Shown piece by piece: positions 37,400 to 45,666 of a DNA stretch of 64,000 bases; positions within the stretch are counted from its first letter, which is position 1; every line of letters starts with the position of its first letter. Source of the DNA: DASRDR01 sp035550795 (GTDB lineage: Bacteria; Methylomirabilota; Methylomirabilia; Rokubacteriales; DASRDR01); contig DASZOL010000017.1 of assembly GCA_035550795.1 (NCBI GenBank), positions 13,303 to 77,302 on the forward strand, given 5' to 3'. Made by a program: the position numbers and the translations under genes. Below the pieces are notes generated by a model. That model had not been told where the DNA came from, did not search any database, and was given only the letters and a program-made list of their open reading frames with translations.

Positions 37400-37432
37400 G
37401 GCCGCCGGGGGTGCCAGTCCCCCCCGGCGGCC
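37400..37432 (+). terminator. 12-bp stem hairpin after rpmB
   Basis: GGCCGCCGGGGG (37400-37411) pairs perfectly with CCCCCGGCGGCC (37421-37432) around a 9-nt loop, starting 5 nt after the rpmB stop. There is no T-run, so it is a transcript-end structure of a less standard type. Confidence 0.5.
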
Positions 37433-37489
37433 TGCGCTGACAGGAGAACGAGGGCCGGGGCTGGCTTGACCCCCGACCCGTCTCACGCA

Positions 37490-37528
37490 CTACTTCTTCT
37501 TCTTCTTCGCAGCCTTCTTCTTCGCCAC
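37490..37528 (-). CDS. Lysine-only mini-ORF, copy 2 (12 residues)
   Basis: GTG at 37528 (or TTG at 37531) follows the strong Shine-Dalgarno GGGAGGTG and opens a 12-residue frame, V-A-K-K-K-A-A-K5, ending in TAG. It matches the mini-ORF at 37602-37637 almost exactly, and both have similar purine-rich leaders, so the pair is a tandem duplication. The peptide resembles a fragment of the KAAK repeats found in histone-H1-like proteins. The short size could also mean a leader peptide. Seen directly; function unknown. Confidence 0.5.
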   Translation of the reverse strand: MAKKKAAKKKKK

Positions 37529-37601
37529 CAACGATCACCTCCCTTCCTTTCGTCTTGGTCCCGCGAAGGGGCTGCACCCCCTTCGAGCGACACCACCGAC
37601 G

Positions 37602-37637
37602 TTACTTCTTCTTCTTCGCGGCCTTCTTCTTCGCCAT
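37602..37637 (-). CDS. Lysine-only mini-ORF, copy 1 (11 residues)
   Basis: ATG at 37637 is preceded by AAGGAGGTGAGCACG, an excellent ribosome site, and encodes MAKKKAAKKKK before TAA. It lies 34 nt after the stop of the AbiEi-like gene and about 70 nt before copy 2 on the same strand. Eight of eleven residues are lysine, all AAG codons. Translation seems intended given the ribosome site, but the product is too short for a fold. DNA binding, a leader peptide that senses Lys-tRNA, or a decayed KAAK-tail protein are possible. Confidence 0.55.
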   Translation of the reverse strand: MAKKKAAKKKK

Positions 37638-37671
37638 CGTGCTCACCTCCTTCCGTCGCTCGTGAGCGAGG

Positions 37672-38724
37672 CTAGAACCCCATCGCGTCGCGACGGAGCT
37701 TCTCGGCCTGCTCTCGCCCGCGCCGCTCGTGGCCATGGAGATCCACGTAGAGCTGCGGGAGGCTGACCACCCGGAATCCGCCCTTGACGACGGGCGCATA
37801 GAAGACACCCGGGTCGTACGGGGTCATCAGGTACACCGACCCGTCGCCGTCCACCGGCTGAAGCCCCAGGGCTCGCACCAGCGCCTCGGGGTCCCCGCTC
37901 ACGTAGCAGTGGACCGTCGAGACCCGCGTGTGAGGCCCAATCAGGGACGCCCCTGCGTGGAGCGTGAAGGCGTAGCTCATCCCGAGCTCGGTCGCGTGGC
38001 GGGCCAGGGCCTCCATGACCCGACGCTTGTCCCCCGCGGGAGAGACGAACGCGCTGAGGCCGTTCACGCGGTAGCTGTACGCGTCGCGCCAGGCGTCGAG
38101 CAGCTCCCCGGGACGGGCCAGGCGATACAGCCCGTCGCGGCCCCGCTCGACCCAGTCGAGCTCCTCCAGCCGATTGACGACGTTGTGGGCATGGCCGAGG
38201 CTCACGCCGACGGCTCGGCCCAGCTCGTCCAGGCGCCACGCCCGCTCCCGTTCCACCAGGAGCGCTCGCACGACCCGCGTTGCCCGGGGCGCGAACAGGG
38301 TCTTGAGCGGGCGCCGGGTCAACCCGGCGTTGGGCCGACCTTCCTTGTGGATCAGGACGTTGTCGAAGGCCAGGTAGCAGTTGCCCGAAAGGTCCAAATA
38401 GCCGCAGCCGTTCCGTCGGACGAGCGCCGCCGACTGGGCCGTCACGTAGGGGGCGGCGACGATCGGATAGGCCCCGGGAAGGTGCGGCCGGATCTCACGA
38501 AGGCGGGTGATCGCTTCCCGCAGGTACCGGGGCTCGCCCCGGGATCGGGTCTCGCAGATCAGGGTCTTGGTCTCCTGCCCGGGCCCCATCCGGAACCTGA
38601 CGAGCACATCCACCGTCTGGTCCCCGACAGTAGCATCTAGCGACTCCTGCCATTCCGCGACTTGCGGAAAGAGCCCGCGGAGCCGCTCCGCGGCTTCCTT
38701 CTTGAATTCGACGATCCGGACCAT
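37672..38724 (-). CDS. AbiEi-like antitoxin/regulator with nuclease-fold N-domain and winged helix
   Basis: The protein has 350 residues from ATG at 38724; a GTG at 38742 would add six. The N-terminal part has ETKTLICETRSRGEPRYLRE and PYVTAQSAALVRRNGCGYLD, then LDLSGNCYLAFDN, the pattern I associate with restriction-endonuclease-fold regions that precede AbiEi-type winged-helix antitoxins. The winged helix lies about residues 155-215 (RVVRALLVERERAWRLDELG and VSLGHAHNVVNRLEEL). The C-terminal third is a conserved-looking domain without a name I can give. No nucleotidyltransferase toxin gene is beside it, so it may act as a stand-alone transcription regulator. Its promoter carries repeats that suggest autoregulation. 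Confidence 0.65.
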   Translation of the reverse strand: MVRIVEFKKEAAERLRGLFPQVAEWQESLDATVGDQTVDVLVRFRMGPGQETKTLICETRSRGEPRYLREAITRLREIRPHLPGAYPIVAAPYVTAQSAALVRRNGCGYLDLSGNCYLAFDNVLIHKEGRPNAGLTRRPLKTLFAPRATRVVRALLVERERAWRLDELGRAVGVSLGHAHNVVNRLEELDWVERGRDGLYRLARPGELLDAWRDAYSYRVNGLSAFVSPAGDKRRVMEALARHATELGMSYAFTLHAGASLIGPHTRVSTVHCYVSGDPEALVRALGLQPVDGDGSVYLMTPYDPGVFYAPVVKGGFRVVSLPQLYVDLHGHERRGREQAEKLRRDAMGF

Positions 38725-38791
38725 ACTTTCACTTGTCCGCACATTTTCAGCGTGCGTTGAAAGCCTAGCGCGCAGTGAAAGCCCCTGTCAA
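38725..38791 (-). promoter_or_regulatory. Promoter with tandem operator-like repeats for the AbiEi-like gene
   Basis: On the minus strand TTGACA (38791-38786), an 18-nt spacer and TAGGCT (38767-38762) form a good promoter. Two direct repeats lie over it, GCGTGCGTTGAAAGC (38750-38764, plus-strand sense) and GCGCGCAGTGAAAGC (38768-38782), 18 bp apart. An inverted copy of the core, ACTTTCAC, is at 38725-38732, right at the start codon. Repeats covering -10 and spacer usually mean repression. Confidence 0.6.
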
Positions 38792-38865
38792 GCGTAAAAA
38801 CGGGGAGCAACCACGAATAGCCGACGGCCGGGAGTCGTCGGCTCGCGGACGCTGTCCGGGGTAGG

Positions 38866-39249
38866 TCAGTCGGGCCCGTCCTCCAGCTCGTGAAGCCGGT
38901 CGTCGTCCAGGCCGAAGTAGTGCCCCACCTCGTGGACGACAGTGTCCCGGACCATCTCCTCCATCTCGTCGACAGACTCGCAGTCCTCCTGGATCGGCCC
39001 CTGGTAGATCGTGATCACGTCGGGCAGGACGTTCCCGTAGTGGGTGTCGCGGCGCGTGAGGTCTGTCCCCCGGTAGAGGCCGTAGAGCGTGTCCGGGGGC
39101 TCGATGCCCATCTCGCCGAGGGTGTCGTCATCGGCCCAGTCCTCGACGACGACGGCGATGTTCTCGAGGCGCTGGCGGAAGCGCCGGGGCAGTCGCCTCA
39201 GCGCCCGCCCCACGAGCTGCTCGAACTCCTTGCGGCTGATCTCGACCAT
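38866..39249 (-). CDS. Small zincin-like metallopeptidase (DUF1025/MMP-like family)
   Basis: The protein has 127 residues. The zinc site VVHEVGHYFGLDDDRLHELE near the C-terminus gives HExxHxxxxxD with a downstream Glu. Upstream is the family pattern FRQRLENIAVVVEDWAD and DTLYGLYRGTDL. It belongs to the group of minimal acidic metalloproteases common in bacteria, with no known natural substrate. It lies 24 bp downstream of rel in the same direction. Confidence 0.87.
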   Translation of the reverse strand: MVEISRKEFEQLVGRALRRLPRRFRQRLENIAVVVEDWADDDTLGEMGIEPPDTLYGLYRGTDLTRRDTHYGNVLPDVITIYQGPIQEDCESVDEMEEMVRDTVVHEVGHYFGLDDDRLHELEDGPD

Positions 39250-39273
39250 GAGGCGGATGGCCGGGCGGACCGA

Positions 39274-41418
39274 CTACAGCCCGCGGACGCGCTCGACGCC
39301 GATCACATCCTTGATGGCCAGGATCGCGGCCATCACACCCTGGAGCTGGTCGAGGTCCCTGACCTCCACGGTGAAGTGGTTCAGCCCCTTGCGGTCCTCG
39401 GTCACCGTGACCTCGGCCTTCACGATGTTGGCCTGGCGCGAGGAGATCGCCGTCGAGATGTCAGCGAGCAGACCGGGGCGGTCGCGCCCGATGTGCACGG
39501 CGATCTTCACGGGAAGAGCCTGCTGGTCGACGGCCGCCCACTCCACCGTCACGGTCCGCTCACTGTCCACGGCACCCGCGGCGAGGTTCGGGCAATCCCG
39601 GGCGTGTACGGTGATCCCGCGGCCCCGGGTGATGAAGCCCACGATCGCGTCACCGGGCACGGGGCCACAGCACTTGGCGAACCGCACGAGCACGTCGTCG
39701 ACGCCCTTGACCGTGACGCCGCCCGTCTCCACCCGGGGGCGGGCCGGCTTCGGAGGCTTCGGCTCGGTCCGGGGCTCGGCCGGCGCGTCCGCCGGGAGGA
39801 ACCGCGCGACCACGGTGGAGGCCGCCAGCTTGCCGTACCCCAGCCCGGCGAGCAGATCGTCGGTGGTGGTGTACCCATGCTCGACGGCGAGCTTCCGCAG
39901 CTCCTCGGCTTCGAGGATCGTGGCCAGCGACACGCGGTGCTTCCTGGCTTCGCGTTCCAGAAGCTCGCGGCCGAGCGAGAGCGAGCGGGCGCGCTCCTCG
40001 GTGCGAAGCCACTGCTTAACCTTCGATCGGGCCCGCGTCGACTTGATCGTCTTGAGCCAGTCACGCGATGGCTTCTGGGTCGGCGACGTGATGACCTCGA
40101 CGATGTCGCCCTGCCTGAGCACGTGACGGAGGGGAACGAGCTTCCCGTTCACGCGGGCCCCGGCGCAGTGGTTGCCGACCGCGGTGTGGACCGCGTACGC
40201 GAAGTCGATAGGCGTCGAGCCCTCGGGGAGGGCCTTCACGTCGCCCTTCGGCGTGAAGACGTAGACCTCGTCCGGGAACAGGTCGACCTTGACGGTCTCC
40301 ATGAACTCCCGGGGGTCCTTCATCTCCTTTTGCCACTCCAGCAGCTGACGCAGCCAGACGAAGGCCTGGTCGAGGCCGGAACGGTCCTTCTTCTCCTTGT
40401 AAAGCCAGTGCGCGGCGATCCCCTCCTCGGCGATCCGGTGCATGTCGGGCGTGCGGATCTGGATCTCCACGGGATCACCCTTCGGCCCGATGACCGTCGT
40501 GTGCAGAGACTGGTACATGTTCGACTTCGGGATGGCGATGAAGTCCTTGAAGCGCCCGGGCACCGGCTTCCAGAGTGAATGGACCATGCCCAGCGCGCCG
40601 TAGCATTCCCGCACGGTCGGCGCGAGAATGCGGACGGCGGTGAGGTCGTAGATCTCGTCGAACTCCCGCCCCGCCTGCATCTTCTTGTAGATCGAGTAGA
40701 AGTGCTTGGGCCGGCCGGTGATCTGCACCGAGATCCCGACCTCGGACAGCTTCGTCGAGAGAATGGTGATGACCTGGTTGATCTCCGCCTCGCGCTCAAG
40801 ACGCCGCTTGGCCACCCGTCGCTGGAGGTCGTCGTAGACGTCGGCATGGAGGGCCTTCAGCGCCAGGTCCTCGAGCTCCCCCTTGACCTTCGCCATCCCG
40901 AGCCGGTGGGCCAGCGGCGCGTAGATGTCCAGGGTCTCCCGGCCGATCGCCCGCTGCTTCTCGGGCGGGAGGTAGTGGAGGGTTCGCATGTTGTGGAGGC
41001 GGTCGGCCAGCTTGATCATCAGCACCCGGATGTCCCGGGCCATGGCGACCAGCATCTTGCGGAAGTTCTCCGCCTGCCGCTCCTCGCGGTTCGCGAAGGC
41101 GAGCTTGCCGATCTTGGTGACCCCGTCGACCAGCTCGGCGATGTCGCCCCCGAAGCGCTCCACGAGAACGGCCTTGCTGGTCGCGGTGTCCTCGAGGACG
41201 TCGTGGAGGAGCCCGGCCGCCACGGTCGTGGCGTCCATCTTGAACTCGACGAGGAGCCCCGCCACCGCCAGGGGATGGATGTCGTAGGGCTCGCCGGAGA
41301 CCCGGCGCTGCCCCCGGTGGACCTCCTGGGTGAACTCGTAGGCACGGCGCACGAGGTCGACATCCCCGCCTGCCTGGTAGCGGGGTATCTCGGTGAGGAG
41401 GTCGCTCAGCGTCCGCAT
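39274..41418 (-). CDS. rel: Bifunctional (p)ppGpp synthetase/hydrolase Rel
   Basis: The protein has 714 residues with all domains in order. The HD hydrolase is at 30-180 (LLHDVLEDTAT at 71-81), and the synthetase at about 230-345 contains RFKDFIAIPKSNMYQSLHT with the catalytic acidic region. The TGS domain is at about 390-450 (VYVFTPKGDVKALPEGSTPIDFAYAVHT). A zinc-finger-like helical region and the C-terminal ACT (about 640-714) follow. Both catalytic sites look intact, so it should both make and degrade the alarmone. It starts a unit that may run on into the metalloprotease gene. Confidence 0.95.
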   Translation of the reverse strand: MRTLSDLLTEIPRYQAGGDVDLVRRAYEFTQEVHRGQRRVSGEPYDIHPLAVAGLLVEFKMDATTVAAGLLHDVLEDTATSKAVLVERFGGDIAELVDGVTKIGKLAFANREERQAENFRKMLVAMARDIRVLMIKLADRLHNMRTLHYLPPEKQRAIGRETLDIYAPLAHRLGMAKVKGELEDLALKALHADVYDDLQRRVAKRRLEREAEINQVITILSTKLSEVGISVQITGRPKHFYSIYKKMQAGREFDEIYDLTAVRILAPTVRECYGALGMVHSLWKPVPGRFKDFIAIPKSNMYQSLHTTVIGPKGDPVEIQIRTPDMHRIAEEGIAAHWLYKEKKDRSGLDQAFVWLRQLLEWQKEMKDPREFMETVKVDLFPDEVYVFTPKGDVKALPEGSTPIDFAYAVHTAVGNHCAGARVNGKLVPLRHVLRQGDIVEVITSPTQKPSRDWLKTIKSTRARSKVKQWLRTEERARSLSLGRELLEREARKHRVSLATILEAEELRKLAVEHGYTTTDDLLAGLGYGKLAASTVVARFLPADAPAEPRTEPKPPKPARPRVETGGVTVKGVDDVLVRFAKCCGPVPGDAIVGFITRGRGITVHARDCPNLAAGAVDSERTVTVEWAAVDQQALPVKIAVHIGRDRPGLLADISTAISSRQANIVKAEVTVTEDRKGLNHFTVEVRDLDQLQGVMAAILAIKDVIGVERVRGL

Positions 41419-41511
41419 GTGCGCGCGTCCCGGCTGGTCCGCGGGCGCCCGCCGGGGCTTCGCCGGCCCCGGCCTGGGAGCGGCTCGACGGCCGCCGGGT
41501 AGCCCTGTAGT

Positions 41512-42459
41512 TTACCGCCCGGCCCCCGCCTTCACCACGGTCTTCTTGCCTCCCCGCTGACCCGCCTGGCTCCAGTTCTCCCAGTCCAGGATGATCGGAG
41601 CGGCCACGAAGATCGTCGAGTACGTGCCGGCGATCACTCCGACCAGGAGCACGAACGCGAAGTCGCGCAGCACCTCGCCGCCGAAAATGAAGAGCACCAC
41701 CACCACGAGGAACACCGTCAGCGAGGTCAGGATCGTCCGGGAGAGCGTCTGGTTGATCGCAGCGTTGATCACGTCGCCCAGCGTCTCGCCCCGCCGGAGC
41801 CCGCGCCCCCGGTTCTCCCGGATCCGGTCGAACGTCACGATCGTATCGTTGATCGAGAAGCCGACGATCGTCAGGAGGGCCGCGAGCACCGGCAGGGACA
41901 TCTCGCGGTGCGCGATCGACATCGCGCCGAGTGCGATGACCACGTCGTGGAGGAGGGCGAGGATGGCCGCCACCCCGCCCTTGAAGTCGAACCGCATCGC
42001 GGTGTAGATGAGGATGCCCACCATCCCCCACAGCACGGCCTGGACCGCGTCCCACTGGAGATCCCGCCCGACCTGCGGTCCCACGAACTCGAGGCGCCGC
42101 ACCTCGAAGCCCGGGAGGCCCGCTTGCCGGAGGCCGCCGTCGATCCGCTTGGAGATCTCCTCGAGCGTGTGGCTGCCGACCGGCACCCTTATCAGGTATT
42201 CCTGGGCGTCGCCGAACCCCTGGATGATGCTCTCCCCCGCCTGGACCCGCGCCAGCGCGGCGCGGACATCGTCCACCGTCGTGGGCCGCTCGAACCGCAC
42301 CTGGAGCAGAGTGCCGCCGGAGAAGTCGATGCCGTACCGGAGTCCCCCGCTGTAGGTGATGTGGGCGAGACCTATGAGGATGGCGACGGCCGAGATGACG
42401 TAGGCCCACCGGCGCCACCGGACGAAGTCAAACTGCGGGTTGACCAGGATCTGGAGCAT
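41512..42459 (-). CDS. secF: Protein translocase subunit SecF
   Basis: The protein has 315 residues with six predicted membrane segments. The SecF signature GIDFSGGTLLQVRFE is at about 43-57, and the C-terminal region AALLTIVGFSINDTIVTFDRIREN is typical. It works with SecD, encoded 21 bp upstream, to help export proteins through SecYEG using the proton gradient. Confidence 0.96.
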   Translation of the reverse strand: MLQILVNPQFDFVRWRRWAYVISAVAILIGLAHITYSGGLRYGIDFSGGTLLQVRFERPTTVDDVRAALARVQAGESIIQGFGDAQEYLIRVPVGSHTLEEISKRIDGGLRQAGLPGFEVRRLEFVGPQVGRDLQWDAVQAVLWGMVGILIYTAMRFDFKGGVAAILALLHDVVIALGAMSIAHREMSLPVLAALLTIVGFSINDTIVTFDRIRENRGRGLRRGETLGDVINAAINQTLSRTILTSLTVFLVVVVLFIFGGEVLRDFAFVLLVGVIAGTYSTIFVAAPIILDWENWSQAGQRGGKKTVVKAGAGR

Positions 42460-42480
42460 CTTCCTCCCGCCCCGGCAGCC

Positions 42481-44046
42481 TCAGATCGAGAGGGTCTGCA
42501 GCCGCCGGCGGCCCATGTAGATCAGATCGAAGACGAGCCGGGTGAAGAACACCGCCGTGAAGAGACTCGCCACGATGCCGATCATGAGCGAGATCGCGAA
42601 GCCCTTCACCGGCCCCGTGCCGAACTGGTAGAGGATGGCGCCCGACACCACGACGGTGACGTGCGTGTCAATGACGGTCGTGAACGCCCGGCGAAACCCC
42701 GCGTCGATGGCTGCGCGCACCGTCTTCCCCAGCCGGAACTCTTCCCGGATCCGCTCGAAAATGAGAATGTTCGTATCCACGGCCATGCCGATCGTCAGGA
42801 CGATCCCGGCGATGCCGGGCAATGTCAGCGTCGCCTGGAACCAGACCATCGCCGCCAGGAGAATCACCAGGTTGAGCACCAGCGCCAGGTCCGCGATCAC
42901 GCCGGCCAGCCGGTAGTAGATCACCATGAACAGGAACACCGCGAGCGCCCCCGCGACGGTCGAGATGACGCCCTTGCGGATCGAATCCGCGCCGAGCGAC
43001 GGGCCGACCGTGCGCTCCTCCAGGACCTGGACCGGGGCCTGCAGCGCCCCAGTCCGCAGCACGATCGCGAGGTCACTGGCCTCCTCGAAGGTGAAGCCGC
43101 CCGAGATCTGCGCCTGTCCGGACGGAATCCGCTCACGGATCACCGGGGCCGAGTGCACGTTGCCGTCGAGGACGATCGCGAGGCCCTTGCCCACGTTTTT
43201 CTCGGTCACCTCGCCGAAGATGCGCGCCCCGACGCTGTCGAAGGTCACCGACACGTAGGGCTCGCCCACGTCGGAGACGCGAACCGTGGCGTCCGAGATG
43301 ACGTCCCCGGTCAGAAGGATGTCCTTCTTCACGACGTAGGGCACCCGGACCTCCGCCTTCGTCGTGCGGTCCACGCGCCGACCGTAGAGGACCTCGTCGC
43401 CCGCGGGCGGCCCCTCCTGGACAGCCCGGGCGGGGTCCACTGCGTCGTCCACCAACTTGAACTCCAGCACGGCGGTCTTGCCGATGAGAGCCTTGGCGCG
43501 GGCCGGGTCCTGGACCCCGGGAAGCTGGACCAGGATGCGGTTCTCGCCCTGCTTCTGGATGGTGGGCTCGGCCACCCCGAACTGATCGACCCGGTTCCGG
43601 ATGACCTTGAGCCCCTGATCCACGAACGAGTTCCGGCGCTCCGAGAGCACCCGTTCCTTCAGCACCAGGTCCACGCGGCCGGCGGCCGGGTCCTGTGATT
43701 GCGTGTCGAACTCGGCGAAATCCGACAGCACGCGCTGCGCCTCTCCGAACGCCTGGGGCGAGGCGAGCTGGACCGTGACCCCGGTGCCCCCCTGCCGGAC
43801 TACCTGGGCGCCGATCCCCTTCTTCTGGAGCGCGGTCCGGAGGTCTCCGGCCATCCGCTCCAGCACGTTCGCGATACCCTTCTCGAGGTCCACGCCGAGG
43901 ACCAGGTGGATCCCACCCTGGAGGTCGAGGCCCAGGTTGATCGGCTGTCGGGGCTGGCCTCGCCAGTCCCGGGGAGAGATCAGGATGGCCGATCCCACGA
44001 TCACGGCCACCACCAGGGCGATGCGAAGCGGGAGGTAGCGCGGCAT
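42481..44046 (-). CDS. secD: Protein translocase subunit SecD
   Basis: The protein has 521 residues. It opens with a membrane segment (ALVVAVIVGSAILI), followed by GLDLQGGIHLVLGVDLEKG and a large periplasmic P1 domain. The C-terminal membrane bundle contains IAGIVLTIGMAVDTNILIFERIREE. It pairs with SecF. yajC lies 12 bp upstream and tgt just before, the widespread order queA-tgt-yajC-secD-secF. Confidence 0.96.
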   Translation of the reverse strand: MPRYLPLRIALVVAVIVGSAILISPRDWRGQPRQPINLGLDLQGGIHLVLGVDLEKGIANVLERMAGDLRTALQKKGIGAQVVRQGGTGVTVQLASPQAFGEAQRVLSDFAEFDTQSQDPAAGRVDLVLKERVLSERRNSFVDQGLKVIRNRVDQFGVAEPTIQKQGENRILVQLPGVQDPARAKALIGKTAVLEFKLVDDAVDPARAVQEGPPAGDEVLYGRRVDRTTKAEVRVPYVVKKDILLTGDVISDATVRVSDVGEPYVSVTFDSVGARIFGEVTEKNVGKGLAIVLDGNVHSAPVIRERIPSGQAQISGGFTFEEASDLAIVLRTGALQAPVQVLEERTVGPSLGADSIRKGVISTVAGALAVFLFMVIYYRLAGVIADLALVLNLVILLAAMVWFQATLTLPGIAGIVLTIGMAVDTNILIFERIREEFRLGKTVRAAIDAGFRRAFTTVIDTHVTVVVSGAILYQFGTGPVKGFAISLMIGIVASLFTAVFFTRLVFDLIYMGRRRLQTLSI

Positions 44047-44058
44047 GGTTGCTCCCCG

Positions 44059-44397
44059 TCAGGCCGAGTTCGCGTCGGTCTTGCCGTCGGACTCGAGACC
44101 GGTGACCGCGCTCCGCAGGCACTCGACGCGGACGGAGTCGCCGAGCTTCAAGCTGACCCTCCGGTCCGTGACGCCGACGATCGTACCGATCAGCCCCCCG
44201 GACGTCACCACCCGGTCGCCCTTCTTGAGGCTCTGCAGCATCTGCTCCCGCCTCCGACGCTCCCGCTGCTGGGGCCGGATCACCAGGAAGAAGAAGATGC
44301 CCAGGACCAGCGCGATCGGCACGAGCTGGACGAGCATGGATGCGGCACCTCCGCCCGACTGCGGCGGCGCCCCCATGGCGTAGGCGAGGTCGATCAC
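44059..44397 (-). CDS. yajC: Sec translocon accessory protein YajC
   Basis: The protein has 112 residues from GTG at 44397, which follows AAGAGGAGG and overlaps the tgt stop by 4 nt. One membrane segment LVQLVPIALVLGIFFFLVIRP is followed by QQRERRRREQMLQSLKKGDRVV and GLIGTIVGV. YajC binds the SecDF complex. The longer open frame upstream lies over tgt and is a shadow. Confidence 0.93.
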   Translation of the reverse strand: MIDLAYAMGAPPQSGGGAASMLVQLVPIALVLGIFFFLVIRPQQRERRRREQMLQSLKKGDRVVTSGGLIGTIVGVTDRRVSLKLGDSVRVECLRSAVTGLESDGKTDANSA

Positions 44398-45584
44398 GAT
44401 GCCTCCTCTTGCCCGGGTGGCTCGCCCCCCGGTGCAGTCACCGGCTCGGCGTCGTCCGAGCCGTAGGCCTCGAGCACGGCCCGTCGAAGCGTGGCGAAGG
44501 TGCCGGCTCCGATGGCGGCGCGCAGCTCGGCCATCAGACGGAGATAGTAAGTCAGGTTGTGGAGCGTGAGGAGCCGGTACACGGTGAGCTCCCGCGCCAG
44601 GAAGAGGTGCCGCAGGTACGCGCGGGAGAAATGCCGGCAGGTGTAGCAGGGACAGGAGGGATCCAGCGGCCCGGCGGCCCGCGAGTGCGCCGCATGGCGG
44701 ATGACGAGCAATCCCTCGCTCGTGAAGACCTGGCCCGTCCGGGCGTGCCGCGTCGGCAGCACGCAGTCGAACATGTCCACGCCGACCGCCACCGCGTCGA
44801 CCAGGTCGCCCGGGCGACCCACCCCCATCAGATACCGCGGACGATCGGCCGGCAGGGCGGTCGCCGTGCGCGCGACCAGCTCCCGCATGAGTCCCCGGGG
44901 CTCGCCGACCGCGAACCCGCCCAGCGCGTGACCGTCGAACCCGAGCTCGCAGGTGTCCGCCACCGCCGCCTGCCGGAGGTCGGCGTACATCCCGCCCTGA
45001 ACGATGCCGAAGCAGGCCTGGCCCGGCCGCCGACCGGTCACGTGCGCCGCGTGCGCTCGCCGGGCCCAACGGACCGTCCGCCGGAGAGACGTCTCGGCCG
45101 CATCGCGCGCGGCGGGGTGCGGCAGGCACTCGTCGAGGGGGAGGAGGATGTCCACGCCCAGGGCCTGCTGCACCTCGACGACGAGCTCGGGCGTAAGCAG
45201 ATGCTCGGTGCCGCCGTCGAGGTGAGAGCGGAAGCGTACTCCCTCCTCGCGAATGGTGCGCAGGGCAGCCAGGCTCCACACCTGGAACCCACCCGAGTCC
45301 GTGAGGATGGGGCCGTCCCACGCCATGAAGCGGTGCAGGCCGCCCATCTCCCTGATCAGCGCGTGGCCCGGACGCAGGAAGAGGTGGTAGGTGTTGGCGA
45401 GCACGATCTCGGTGCCGATCTCGCGGAGGTCGGCCGGGGTCAGGCTCTTCACCGCGCCCAGGGTCCCGACCGGCATGAAGGCGGGCGTATCGACCGTGCC
45501 GTGCAGCGTCTGGAGCCGCCCCCGGCGCGCATCGCCGTCCCGCGCGAGCAGCTCGAACGACGGGATCACTTGCCGGCCCGGCAT
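44394..45584 (-). CDS. tgt: Queuine tRNA-ribosyltransferase
   Basis: The protein has 396 residues. The catalytic Asp is in TDSGGFQVWS near 95, and the second catalytic Asp region is in VDMFDCVLPTRHARTGQ. The zinc site CPCYTCRHFSRAYLRHLF near the C-terminus has three Cys and a His. It exchanges guanine 34 of tRNAs with GUN anticodons for preQ1. queA lies 82 bp upstream in the same direction. Confidence 0.96.
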   Translation of the reverse strand: MPGRQVIPSFELLARDGDARRGRLQTLHGTVDTPAFMPVGTLGAVKSLTPADLREIGTEIVLANTYHLFLRPGHALIREMGGLHRFMAWDGPILTDSGGFQVWSLAALRTIREEGVRFRSHLDGGTEHLLTPELVVEVQQALGVDILLPLDECLPHPAARDAAETSLRRTVRWARRAHAAHVTGRRPGQACFGIVQGGMYADLRQAAVADTCELGFDGHALGGFAVGEPRGLMRELVARTATALPADRPRYLMGVGRPGDLVDAVAVGVDMFDCVLPTRHARTGQVFTSEGLLVIRHAAHSRAAGPLDPSCPCYTCRHFSRAYLRHLFLARELTVYRLLTLHNLTYYLRLMAELRAAIGAGTFATLRRAVLEAYGSDDAEPVTAPGGEPPGQEEAS

Positions 45585-45666
45585 TCCGCCCGTCCAGGAG
45601 CCAGCCCATCGCGGCGGAGAGGCCGCCTCGTGCCGGCTCGCCCGCCTGGCGCGCGCCGTCTGGCGG

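Noticed and set aside
37490..37637. TTC repeats as a simple microsatellite
   Set aside because: Both blocks start with a start codon behind a strong Shine-Dalgarno and end in stops, with an Ala interruption in the same place, which a microsatellite would not explain.
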